DNA from: Lentzea sp. NEAU-D7
Lineage (GTDB): Bacteria; Actinomycetota; Actinomycetes; Mycobacteriales; Pseudonocardiaceae
Length of the DNA stretch: 64,000 nt
Direction of reading: 5' to 3'
Assembly (NCBI RefSeq): GCF_026242055.1
Contig: NZ_JAPJDL010000007.1
Location: 1-64,000 of the forward strand
The number at the start of each line of letters is the position of its first letter. Positions within the stretch are counted from its first letter, which is position 1. The notes below the pieces were generated by a model. It made no database searches, was not told the DNA's origin, and worked only from the letters and a program-made list of their open reading frames with translations. Made by a program: the position numbers and the translations under genes. Of the stretch, positions 50,965-58,479 are shown in pieces.

Positions 50965-52662
50965 TCAGCCGAAGATGAAGTAGAGAACGGTGGTCAGGGC
51001 CAGCACTCCGCCGCCCAGCAGGGCGGGCGAGCGGTACCAGCCCGCGTCCTCACCGGTGGTGGAGTGAGCCCTGTCCTCCTTGGGCGTGAGGCTGTAGACC
51101 AGCCCGACGAGCTCGCTGTCCGGCTTGGGCCTCGTGACCATGGTGACCGCGGCGCTCACGACGATGTCGACCACGAACGCGAGACCCGCGCCGAGGAAGC
51201 TCGCGCCCTGACCGGGCAGCTCCAGCAGGTTGATGCCGAACGAGGGCTCCGAGATCGCGTAGATGAAGATCGCGGTGAACGTGCCCGCGAGCAGACCGAC
51301 CCAACCGGCGGTCGGCGTCATCCGCTTCCAGAACATGCCCAGGATGAACGTCGCGAACAGCGGCGCGTTGAAGAACGAGAACAGCGCCTGGATGTAGTCC
51401 ATGATGTTGGACCCGCCGAGCGCCGCCGCGATGAACGCCGTGCCGATCGCGAGGACGCACGCGCCGACGGTGGCGAGACGGCCGATGCGCAGGTAGTACT
51501 CGTCCGGCCTGTCCTTCTTCACGTAGTCCTGCCACAGGTCGTACGTGAAGACGGTGTTGAACGAGCTGACGTTCGCCGCGACACCGGCCATGAAGCTCGC
51601 CAGCAGACCCGTGATCGCGATGCCGAGGATGCCGTTGGGCAGCAGGTCGCGCATCAGCAGCGGCAGCACGTCGTTGTAGGCCACCCCACCGCTCGTGTCA
51701 CCGGCCTTGAGCTGCGCCATCTCCGGCACGATCAGCGCGGCGATGATGCCGGGGATGATGATGATCGCCGGGATCAGCGCCTTCGGGTACGCGCCGATGA
51801 TCGGCGTGCGCTTGGCCGCGGACATCGACTTCGCGCTCATCGCGCGCTGCACCTCGGCGAAGTTCGTCGTCCAGTAACCGAACGACAGCACGAAGCCGAG
51901 ACCGAACACCAACCCGATCACACTCCACACCGGGTTGTTGATGCCGGTGAGTTCCGTCGCGGGCCACGCGCTCAGCTGCTCCTGGTCGGTGACCTTCTCG
52001 ACGATCCCCTGCCAGCCGCCGACCTTGATCAGGCCGACGATCGTCAACGGCGCCAGCGCGGCCACGATGACGAAGAACTGCAGCACCTCGTTGTAGATGG
52101 CGGCACTCAGGCCACCGAGCGTCGTGTACGCGAGCACCACCAGCGCCGCGACGCAGATGGACACCGGCAGAGGCCAACCGAGCAGCGCGTCGATGATCAC
52201 CGCGAGCGCGAAGAGGTTGATGCCCGCGATCAGGATCTGCGCGACGGCGAAACTGATGGCGTTGACCAGGTGGGCCGGTTTGCCGAACCGGCGGCGCATG
52301 AACTCGGGGACGCTGCGCACTTTCGAGCCGTAGTAGAACGGCATCATCACCAGACCGAGGAACACCATCGCGGGGATGGCGCCGATCCAGTAGTAGTGCA
52401 CGGTCGCCATGCCGTACTGCGCGCCGTTCGCCGTCATGCCCATGAGCTCGAGCGCGCCGAGGTTCGCGGAGATGAACGCGAGACCGGTGACCCACGCCGG
52501 CAGCGACCGCCCGGACAGCAGGAAGTCGAGGCTGGAGGAGACGGATCGTCGTGCCATCACGCCGATGCCGAGAACCACCACGAAGTAGATGACGAGCAAC
52601 GCGTAGTCGATCGGTCCCGCGTCAAGCCGCAGGTCCGCTTCGGCCAGCACCGACATCGACAC
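50965..52662 (-). CDS. Sodium:solute symporter (SSS family)
   Basis: The 565-aa transporter has 13-14 predicted membrane helices. The SSS features include DYALLVIYFVVVLGIGVMARR, SLPAWVTGLAFISANLGALELMG, SVPEFMRRRFGKPAHLVNA, GGLSAAIYNEVLQFFVIV and FGYWTTNFAEVQRAMSAKS, which resemble SGLT/galactose-type members rather than ActP. It imports a sugar, inositol or similar compound with Na+. GTG start at 52662 has GGAGG 6 nt upstream. It forms an operon with the 78-aa protein. Confidence 0.9.
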   Translation of the reverse strand: MSMSVLAEADLRLDAGPIDYALLVIYFVVVLGIGVMARRSVSSSLDFLLSGRSLPAWVTGLAFISANLGALELMGMTANGAQYGMATVHYYWIGAIPAMVFLGLVMMPFYYGSKVRSVPEFMRRRFGKPAHLVNAISFAVAQILIAGINLFALAVIIDALLGWPLPVSICVAALVVLAYTTLGGLSAAIYNEVLQFFVIVAALAPLTIVGLIKVGGWQGIVEKVTDQEQLSAWPATELTGINNPVWSVIGLVFGLGFVLSFGYWTTNFAEVQRAMSAKSMSAAKRTPIIGAYPKALIPAIIIIPGIIAALIVPEMAQLKAGDTSGGVAYNDVLPLLMRDLLPNGILGIAITGLLASFMAGVAANVSSFNTVFTYDLWQDYVKKDRPDEYYLRIGRLATVGACVLAIGTAFIAAALGGSNIMDYIQALFSFFNAPLFATFILGMFWKRMTPTAGWVGLLAGTFTAIFIYAISEPSFGINLLELPGQGASFLGAGLAFVVDIVVSAAVTMVTRPKPDSELVGLVYSLTPKEDRAHSTTGEDAGWYRSPALLGGGVLALTTVLYFIFG

Positions 52663-52827
52663 TGCCCACCTCCAAGCCTTCCAACAAAGTCGAACAGAAA
52701 CGACCAGGAGAGGACAGTACTCCAGGTGAGCGAGTTCCTACCCCGTGTGGATGATCACCAAACCACGAGGTGAGCCGAGTCGCTCGCTGAAGCTGGGCGG
52801 CTGGTGGACCGAAGGGGAGGAAGCACG

Positions 52828-52860
52828 ACGAGCCCGGCACCGCGTGGGTGCCGGGCTCGT
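52828..52860 (-). terminator. Strong hairpin terminator after nucS
   Basis: ACGAGCCCGGCACC (52828-52841) pairs perfectly with GGTGCCGGGCTCGT (52847-52860), a 14-bp stem with a 5-nt loop, 10 bp beyond the nucS stop on the minus strand. Confidence 0.85.
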
Positions 52861-52870
52861 GAGCTGACGG

Positions 52871-53530
52871 TCAGAACAGCCGGAACTCGTCCGGCTCGAT
52901 GCCGCGCAACGCGTCGTAGTCCAGCACCACGCACCGGATCCCGCGGTCCTCGGCCAGCACCCGCGCCTGCGGCTTGATCTGCTGCGCCGCGAACACGCCC
53001 TGCACCGGCGCGAGCAGCGGATCGCGGTTGAGCAGCTCCAGGTACCTGGTCAGCTGCTCGACCCCGTCGATCTCACCGCGCCGCTTGATCTCCACGGCGA
53101 CCGACTTTCCGGCGGCGTCGCGGCACATCAGGTCGACCGGGCCGATCGGGGTCGGGAACTCACGGCGCACCAGGGACCAGCCGTCGCCCAGGGTCGTGAC
53201 GTGCTCGGCGAGGAGCTTCTGCAGGTCGGCTTCGACGCCGTCCTTCTGCAGGCCCGGCTCCGGGCCGAGCTCGTGCTTGGAGTCGTGCATGACCTCGTCG
53301 AGGGTGATGATCAGCTTCTCCCCCGCCTTGTTCTGCACCGTCCAGATGTCCGGGTCCTCGATCAGCCAGCAGGGCGGGCTCATCCAGTTCAACGGCTTGT
53401 AGGCGCGGTCGTCGGAGTGGATCGACACCGAGCCGTCGGCCTTGATGAGCAGCAAGCGCTGCGCCATGGGCAGATGGGCGGTGAGTCGGCCTACGTAGTC
53501 GACCTTGCAGCGAGCGATGACGAGACGCAC
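52871..53530 (-). CDS. nucS: Mismatch-specific endonuclease NucS/EndoMS
   Basis: The 219-aa protein matches actinobacterial NucS, which replaces MutS/MutL by cutting both strands at G-T and related mismatches. An N-terminal DNA-binding domain ([43 protein letters not shown]) precedes the nuclease core with catalytic Asp in [10 protein letters not shown] and Glu/Lys in [23 protein letters not shown]. The C-terminal end (DEFRLF) matches the beta-clamp-binding tail. GTG start at 53530. Confidence 0.95.
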   Translation of the reverse strand: MRLVIARCKVDYVGRLTAHLPMAQRLLLIKADGSVSIHSDDRAYKPLNWMSPPCWLIEDPDIWTVQNKAGEKLIITLDEVMHDSKHELGPEPGLQKDGVEADLQKLLAEHVTTLGDGWSLVRREFPTPIGPVDLMCRDAAGKSVAVEIKRRGEIDGVEQLTRYLELLNRDPLLAPVQGVFAAQQIKPQARVLAEDRGIRCVVLDYDALRGIEPDEFRLF

Positions 53531-53571
53531 CGCGACAGGCTACGGGGTGTGTCCAACAACCGGGCGTTAGG

Positions 53572-53577
53572 TACGGT
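53572..53577 (+). promoter_or_regulatory. Leaderless -10 (TACGGT) of the NUDIX gene
   Basis: TACGGT ends 7 nt before GTG 53585, and there is no Shine-Dalgarno. Confidence 0.45.
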
Positions 53578-53584
53578 CCGTGCC

Positions 53585-54121
53585 GTGGAAAGCCTCGGCA
53601 CCCGTGAGGTGTACGCAAACCCGTGGATGACCGTTCGCGAGGACGAGATCAAACGCGCGGACGGCTCGAGCGGCATCTACGGCGTGGTCGACAAGCCCGA
53701 CTTCGCGCTGATCATCCCGCTCGACGGTGAACGCGTGCGGCTCGTCGAACAGTTCCGGTACCCGATCGGCCTGCGCCGCTGGGAGTTCCCGCAGGGCACC
53801 GCGCCGGACCGCGCCGACTCCGACCCGCTGGAGCTGGCGCGTCGCGAGCTCCGCGAGGAGACGGGGCTGCGCGCCGGCCGGATGATCGAGCTCGGCGTGC
53901 TCGACGTCGCGCCCGGCATGTCGTCGCAGCGCGGCCGCGTGTTCCTCGCGACCGACCTCTCCGAGGGATTCCACGAGCGGGAGCACGAGGAGCAGGACAT
54001 GCGGTCGGCGTGGTTCCCGCGCGCCGACTTCGAGTCGATGATCGCGAAGGGCGAGATCACCGACGCCCAGTCGATCGCCGCGTACACGCTTCTCCTGCTG
54101 CACGAACACTCCCAGCCCTAG
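53585..54121 (+). CDS. NUDIX hydrolase, ADP-ribose pyrophosphatase type
   Basis: The 178-aa protein has a Nudix box (GTAPDRADSDPLELARRELR, then EETGLRAG) with a longer-than-usual insertion, preceded by FRYPIGLRRWEFPQG, and VAPGMSSQRGRVFLATDL. The layout is that of ADP-ribose/nucleotide-sugar pyrophosphatases. The GTG start is leaderless-like. It overlaps the convergent GlxA-type regulator by 4 bp. Confidence 0.88.
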   Translation: MESLGTREVYANPWMTVREDEIKRADGSSGIYGVVDKPDFALIIPLDGERVRLVEQFRYPIGLRRWEFPQGTAPDRADSDPLELARRELREETGLRAGRMIELGVLDVAPGMSSQRGRVFLATDLSEGFHEREHEEQDMRSAWFPRADFESMIAKGEITDAQSIAAYTLLLLHEHSQP

Positions 54122-55050
54122 GCGTGGCTGCCCTGAAAAGCCGCCCGGTAGCTCTGCGGTGAGGTCCCGGCGATCCGCTTGAACCTGTCGCGGAACGCCG
54201 TGGCCGATCCGAAGCCCACGCGGCTCGCGATCAGCTCCACCGGGTCCCTGGTCGTCTCCAGCAGGTGCTGCGCCTGGCGGACCCGCGCGCGGTGCAGCCA
54301 CTGGAGCGGCGTCGTGCCGGTCTGCTCGCGGAAGCGCCGGTTCAGCGTCCGCGTGCTCATGCCCGCCTGCTTGGCCATGTCCTCCAGCGTCAGGTCGAGC
54401 GACGCGTTGGCCTCCATCCACCGCAGCACGGGTTCCAGCTCTGCTCCCTGAGGCGTCACGGGCGGTGTCACGATGAACTGAGCCTGCCCGCCTTCTCTCT
54501 CGAGGGGCATCACGGCGAACCGCGCCGCGTCGGCCGCCACCGCCGACCCGTGATCGCGCCGGATCATGTGCAGGCACAGGTCCAGGCCCGCGGCGGCACC
54601 GGCGGACGTCAGGAACTGGCCGTTGTCGACGTAGAGCACGTCCGGATCGACTTCCAGCGCCGGATACCGCGCCGCGAGCTCCTCGGCTCCCAGCCAGTGC
54701 GTGGTCACCCTCAACCCGTCGAGCAGACCGGTCGCCGCGAACACGAACGCGCCCGTGCAGATCGACGCGATCCGCGCCCCTCTCGCCGCCGCCTGCCGCA
54801 ACCCGTCGATCACCGGCTTCGGCACGACCATGGCCGGATCGTGACCCGGAAGAACGATCGTGTCCACTTCGGACAGCAACTCCAGGCCGTGCGGGACCTT
54901 GATCCCGAAACAGCCCGCGTCGGCCGTCCTCTTCGGACCGCAGACCCGCACGCGGTACCGCCCGACCCAGTTGAACGCGTCGACCGGTGTCGCGAAGTCG
55001 AACGGGACGACGCTGTCCATCGCTACCACTGCCACCTCGTGCACGTCCAC
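54118..55050 (-). CDS. GlxA/FtrA-type AraC regulator with DJ-1 domain
   Basis: The 310-aa protein has an N-terminal DJ-1/PfpI domain (VDTIVLPGHDP, nucleophile-position Cys in SICTGAFVFAATGLLDG, HWLGAEELAARYP) and a C-terminal AraC helix-turn-helix (LTLEDMAKQAGMSTRTLNRRF, GTTPLQWLHRARVRQAQHLLE, VGFGSATAFRDRFKR). The exact start among several GTG codons near 55050 is uncertain. It is divergent from a stand-alone DJ-1 gene that it probably controls; a TGGAA-N7-TTCCA dyad lies between. Confidence 0.88.
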   Translation of the reverse strand: MDVHEVAVVAMDSVVPFDFATPVDAFNWVGRYRVRVCGPKRTADAGCFGIKVPHGLELLSEVDTIVLPGHDPAMVVPKPVIDGLRQAAARGARIASICTGAFVFAATGLLDGLRVTTHWLGAEELAARYPALEVDPDVLYVDNGQFLTSAGAAAGLDLCLHMIRRDHGSAVAADAARFAVMPLEREGGQAQFIVTPPVTPQGAELEPVLRWMEANASLDLTLEDMAKQAGMSTRTLNRRFREQTGTTPLQWLHRARVRQAQHLLETTRDPVELIASRVGFGSATAFRDRFKRIAGTSPQSYRAAFQGSHA

Positions 55051-55073
55051 CACGGTAGCTGGCGAGAATCCGT

Positions 55074-55090
55074 TGGAACATGGCATTCCA
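55074..55090. promoter_or_regulatory. TGGAA-N7-TTCCA dyad between DJ-1 genes
   Basis: TGGAA at 55074 and TTCCA at 55086-55090 form an inverted repeat centred in the divergent promoter, a candidate site for the GlxA-type regulator. Confidence 0.4.
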
Positions 55091-55151
55091 GCCAGTTCTG
55101 CACGGCCGTCCCCGCTCCTACGGTTTTGATCACCGACGTGAGGAGGCAGCA

Positions 55152-55730
55152 GTGAGAGCTCAAGTGGTGTTGTTCGACGGTTTCGACCCGCTGGACGTCA
55201 TCGGCCCGTACGAGACGCTGATGGCGGGCGGAATCCCGACCGAACTGGTGGCGGTGGAGGGACCGCGGCAGGTCCCCGCCGGGATGAACCTGTTGTCCCT
55301 GGACGCGACCGCCCGGCTCGACCCCGGCACCGATGTCATCGTCGTGCCCGGTGCGGCGGCCATGCAGGACGACGAGGTGTTCGCCCTGCTCAGCGCCGCA
55401 GCGGCGACGCTCGGGCCCGTGCTCCGGGACTCGAAAGCGGTCATCGCCACCGTGTGCGGAGGATCGCTCGTGCTGGCCATCGCCGGCCTGCTCAAGGGCC
55501 GGAACGCCACCACGAACCACCTCGGCCTGACAGCGCTGGAGTCGATGGGGGTGAACGCGGTCCGCGCCCGCATCGTCGACGACGGCGACCTGGTCTCCGC
55601 GGCCGGTGTCACGTCCGGCGTCGACCTCGGTCTCTACCTCGTCGAACGCGAGGTCGGCTCCCAGCAGGCCCTGGAGGTCGAGACGCTGTTCGCCCACGAA
55701 CGCCGCGGCACGGTGTGGAGCGCGGCGTGA
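55152..55730 (+). CDS. DJ-1/PfpI family protein
   Basis: The 192-aa protein is a single DJ-1 domain: VVLFDGFDPLDVIGPYETL, DVIVVPGAAAMQDDEV, nucleophile Cys in VIATVCGGSLVLAIAGLL, and TTNHLGLTALE. Family members act as isonitrile hydratases, glyoxalases or stress proteins; the GlxA partner points toward an isonitrile-hydratase-like or amidase role. AGGAGG lies 5 nt before the GTG. The stop overlaps the next gene (GTGA). Confidence 0.9.
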   Translation: MRAQVVLFDGFDPLDVIGPYETLMAGGIPTELVAVEGPRQVPAGMNLLSLDATARLDPGTDVIVVPGAAAMQDDEVFALLSAAAATLGPVLRDSKAVIATVCGGSLVLAIAGLLKGRNATTNHLGLTALESMGVNAVRARIVDDGDLVSAAGVTSGVDLGLYLVEREVGSQQALEVETLFAHERRGTVWSAA

Positions 55731-56134
55731 GCAAGTTCTTCCTCTCGCTGCACGTCCTGGCCGCCATCGTCGCGATCGGCCCGGTCACCGTCGCCGCCAG
55801 CATGTTCCCGAAGGCCGTGACCACGGCCGGCAACCCCGAACTCCTGCACCGGATCTGCCGCGTCTACGCGCTCATCGGCATCTCGGTGCCGGTCTTCGGG
55901 TTCGCGACGGCCGGCGTGATGGGCGTGACCGGCCACCCCTGGGTGATCGTGTCGATCGCGCTCACCACCGCCGCCGCGTTCGTGCTCGCCCTGAAGATCC
56001 TTCCCGGCCAGGAGAAGGCCATCAGGACCAAGGACGTCAAGCACCTGGCCATGTACACGGGGATCTTCAACCTGTTGTGGGCCACCGTGACGGTGCTGAT
56101 GATCCTCCGGCCGGGCTCGACCACCGGTGCCTAA
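55727..56134 (+). CDS. DUF2269-type integral membrane protein
   Basis: The 135-aa protein has four membrane helices (FFLSLHVLAAIVAIGPVTVAASM, VYALIGISVPVFGFATAGVMG, WVIVSIALTTAAAFVLALKI, YTGIFNLLWATVTVLMIL). The layout and the early histidine (LSLHVLAA) match DUF2269 membrane proteins, some of which bind haem. It is translationally coupled to the DJ-1 gene and convergent with the SDR gene (4-bp overlap). Confidence 0.78.
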   Translation: MSKFFLSLHVLAAIVAIGPVTVAASMFPKAVTTAGNPELLHRICRVYALIGISVPVFGFATAGVMGVTGHPWVIVSIALTTAAAFVLALKILPGQEKAIRTKDVKHLAMYTGIFNLLWATVTVLMILRPGSTTGA

Positions 56135-56832
56135 CGCTGTGACACCGGCCGTACGACGATCTCGTTGACGTCGACCTCCGCCGGCTGCGAGATCGCGTAG
56201 GCGATGGCGTCACCGATGGCGGACGCCGGCAGCGCGAGCTTGCGGAAGTCCTCCATCAGCGACGCCGCGAAGTCCTCGGTGATGGTGTCCGCCAGCTCGG
56301 ACTCCGTGACGCCGGGCGAGATCACGGTGACGCGCAGGTCGTCGCGCTCCTGCCGCAACCCCTCGGACAACGCCCACACCGCGTACTTCGTCGCGCAGTA
56401 CACGGCGGCGGTCGGCATGACCATGTGCGCGCCGATCGAGGCGACGTTCACGACGTGCCCGCCGTCCGTGAAGCGGGGCAGCACGGCGGCGATGCCGTTC
56501 AGCACGCCCTTGATGTTGACGTCCACCATGCGGTCCCACTCGTCGACCTTCAGCGAGCCCATGAGGGACAACGGCATCACGCCCGCGTTGTTCACCAGCA
56601 CGTCCACCCGCCCGTACCGCTCCACGGCGGCGTCCACGAAGGACTGGAAGGACTCGCGGGAGGTCACGTCCAGCGGCGCGTAGGCGCCACCGATCTCGTC
56701 GGCCAGCGCCGCCAGCCGGTCCTCCCGCCGTGCGCCGAGGAACACCTTGTGCCCGGCCTTGGCGAGGACTCGGGCCGTCGCCTCGCCGATACCGCTGGAA
56801 GCTCCGCTGATCACCACAACTTTTTCGCTCAT
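56131..56832 (-). CDS. Short-chain dehydrogenase/reductase
   Basis: The 233-aa SDR has the nucleotide motif VVVISGASSGIGEATARVLA, the NNAG motif VDVLVNNAGVMPLS, and the Ser-Tyr-Lys triad in VNVASIGAHMVMPTAAVYCATKYAV. It is an NADP-type classical SDR of the clavaldehyde-dehydrogenase-like YdfG group. Substrate unknown. It is divergent from an XRE regulator with two palindromes between, and likely controlled by it. Confidence 0.9.
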   Translation of the reverse strand: MSEKVVVISGASSGIGEATARVLAKAGHKVFLGARREDRLAALADEIGGAYAPLDVTSRESFQSFVDAAVERYGRVDVLVNNAGVMPLSLMGSLKVDEWDRMVDVNIKGVLNGIAAVLPRFTDGGHVVNVASIGAHMVMPTAAVYCATKYAVWALSEGLRQERDDLRVTVISPGVTESELADTITEDFAASLMEDFRKLALPASAIGDAIAYAISQPAEVDVNEIVVRPVSQR

Positions 56833-56857
56833 GGCACCGACTTTCGGCCCGCGGCGC

Positions 56858-56903
56858 GGTGTCTGCCAGGACACCTCCTGCCTAGGTGTGGCACACCCAG
56901 GCA
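56858..56903. promoter_or_regulatory. Two palindromes between SDR and XRE genes
   Basis: GGTGTC (56858-56863) and GACACC (56870-56875) form one dyad. A second, almost perfect dyad spans 56879-56903: TGCCTAGGTGTG, one G, and CACACCCAGGCA, with one mismatched pair. Both lie in the 102-bp divergent promoter and are candidate operators of the XRE regulator. Confidence 0.6.
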
Positions 56904-56934
56904 GAAGTCGCGGCCGGGTAATAACCTCGGAAGC

Positions 56935-57789
56935 GTGCTAGGCGAGTTCCTGAAAGCCCACCGCGCCCGCGTCAACCCCCAGGATGCGGGCCTGCCGAGC
57001 CACACCCAGCGCAAGGTCAAGGGCCTGCGCAGGGAAGAGGTCGCGGTGCTCGCCGGGGTGAGCGCGGACTACTACGCCCGCCTCGAACAGGGCCGCGAGA
57101 CCAACCCGTCCGCGCAGGTCCTCGACGCGCTGAGCCGCGCGCTCCAGCTCGACACCGACGCGCGGGCGCACATGCACCGCCTCGCCGGGGTCGTCGCGGA
57201 CGAAGGTCATTCGACCGACAAGGTCAGCCCGGAACTGATGCGGCTCATCGGCGGCATGCACGACATGCCCGCGTTCGTGATGAACTCGCTGCTCGACATG
57301 CTCGCGGTGAACCCGCTGGCAGAGGCGCTCTACGAGCCGTTCTCGCCCGCCGACAACGCGGCCAGGATGACGTTCCTCGACCCCGCCGCCGCGAGCTTCT
57401 ACCCGCGCTGGAACTGGGTCGCGCAGAGCACCGTCGCGCACCTGCGGCAGACCGCCGACCCGAGGTCGCCGCGCCTGCGGCAGATGGTGGAGGCGCTCAG
57501 CGAGAGCCCGGTGTTCCGCGAGCTCTGGGAGCAGCACGAGGTGCGCGGGAAGACCCAGGACGCCAAGGAGTTCGTGCACCCGGCCGTCGGCGCGCTGAAG
57601 CTGAACTACCACTCGTTCGACGTCCGCGAGGCACCCGGCCAGTTCCTGGTGGTCTACCAGGCGGAGCCGGGCCCGAACGCCGACGCGCTGAGGCTCCTCG
57701 CGACTAGTCGGGCCACACGGGCGGCCGCTTCTCCAGGAACGACGCCCGTCCCTCTTTGGCTGACGGGGACTGCGAGGTCTCGGCCATGA
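56935..57789 (+). CDS. XRE family regulator with MmyB-like C-terminal domain
   Basis: The 284-aa protein has an N-terminal helix-turn-helix (RKVKGLRREEVAVLAGVSADYYARLEQGRE) and an MmyB-like ligand-binding domain (PAFVMNSLLDMLAVNPLAEALYEPF, FYPRWNWVAQSTVAHLRQTADP, LVEALSE-like QMVEALSESPVFRELWEQHEV, VYQAEPGPNADAL). The family tends to end shortly after that point; here the frame continues for about 25 residues into the convergent gene. TAACCT ends 7 nt before the GTG, indicating a leaderless start. It probably represses the divergent SDR gene. Confidence 0.87.
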   Translation: MLGEFLKAHRARVNPQDAGLPSHTQRKVKGLRREEVAVLAGVSADYYARLEQGRETNPSAQVLDALSRALQLDTDARAHMHRLAGVVADEGHSTDKVSPELMRLIGGMHDMPAFVMNSLLDMLAVNPLAEALYEPFSPADNAARMTFLDPAAASFYPRWNWVAQSTVAHLRQTADPRSPRLRQMVEALSESPVFRELWEQHEVRGKTQDAKEFVHPAVGALKLNYHSFDVREAPGQFLVVYQAEPGPNADALRLLATSRATRAAASPGTTPVPLWLTGTARSRP

Positions 57790-58462
57790 CGGACAGCGCG
57801 ATCTCGTACCCGTCGATCTCGGGCCGGTCCAGCTGCGCGTAGATCGTCCGCTTGCCGATCGCCTTCGACGCCCTGCTCCCCCGCGTGGCGCGCGCCAGCA
57901 GGTCGTCCGTGGCGGCGTCCAGCTCGTCCGCCGGCACGGCGCGGTTGATCAGCCCCCACTCCACCGCCGTCGCCGCGTCGATCACGTCGCCGGTGAGCAC
58001 GAGCTCCATCAACCGCTTGCGCCCGATCGACCGCGCCACCGGCACCGCGGGCGTGTGGCAGAACCACCCGGCCTTGCCTCCGGGCAACGAGAACCCGGCC
58101 GTGTCCGCCGCGACCGCGAGGTCGCACGAAGCCACGAGCTGACATCCGGCCGCCGTCGCCAGCCCCTGCACGCGCGCGATCACGACCTGCGGCGCCGACT
58201 GGATCGTCTTCATCAGCACGGTGCACAGCTCCAGCAGCAGCCGCACGCCCTCCTCGTCACGGGCGTGCACGTCCGCGAAGTCGTGCCCGGCGGAGAAGAC
58301 GGGCCCCTCCGCGGCCAGCACGATCCCGGCCGCGTCCGACGTGCGTGCCTCGCGGAACGCGTCCAGCAGCTCCGTGAGGTGCTCGGCGGACAGCGCGTTG
58401 CGCTTGGCCGCGCGGTTCATCGTGATCCGGACGACGGACCCGTCCCGCGAAACGTCAACCAT
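57704..58462 (-). CDS. Enoyl-CoA hydratase/isomerase (crotonase) family protein
   Basis: The 252-aa crotonase-fold enzyme has RITMNRAAKRNALS, FSAGHDFADVHA (oxyanion hole), VQGLATAAGCQLVASCDLAVA and SLPGGKAGWF. The catalytic glutamates of hydratase 1 are not clearly both present, so another crotonase reaction is possible. It starts 17 bp downstream of ecm on the same strand, hence one operon, placing it in the ethylmalonyl-CoA context. Its 3' end overlaps the convergent XRE frame by 86 bp. Confidence 0.87.
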   Translation of the reverse strand: MVDVSRDGSVVRITMNRAAKRNALSAEHLTELLDAFREARTSDAAGIVLAAEGPVFSAGHDFADVHARDEEGVRLLLELCTVLMKTIQSAPQVVIARVQGLATAAGCQLVASCDLAVAADTAGFSLPGGKAGWFCHTPAVPVARSIGRKRLMELVLTGDVIDAATAVEWGLINRAVPADELDAATDDLLARATRGSRASKAIGKRTIYAQLDRPEIDGYEIALSVMAETSQSPSAKEGRASFLEKRPPVWPD

Positions 58463-58479
58463 TCCGCGACACTAAGGCC

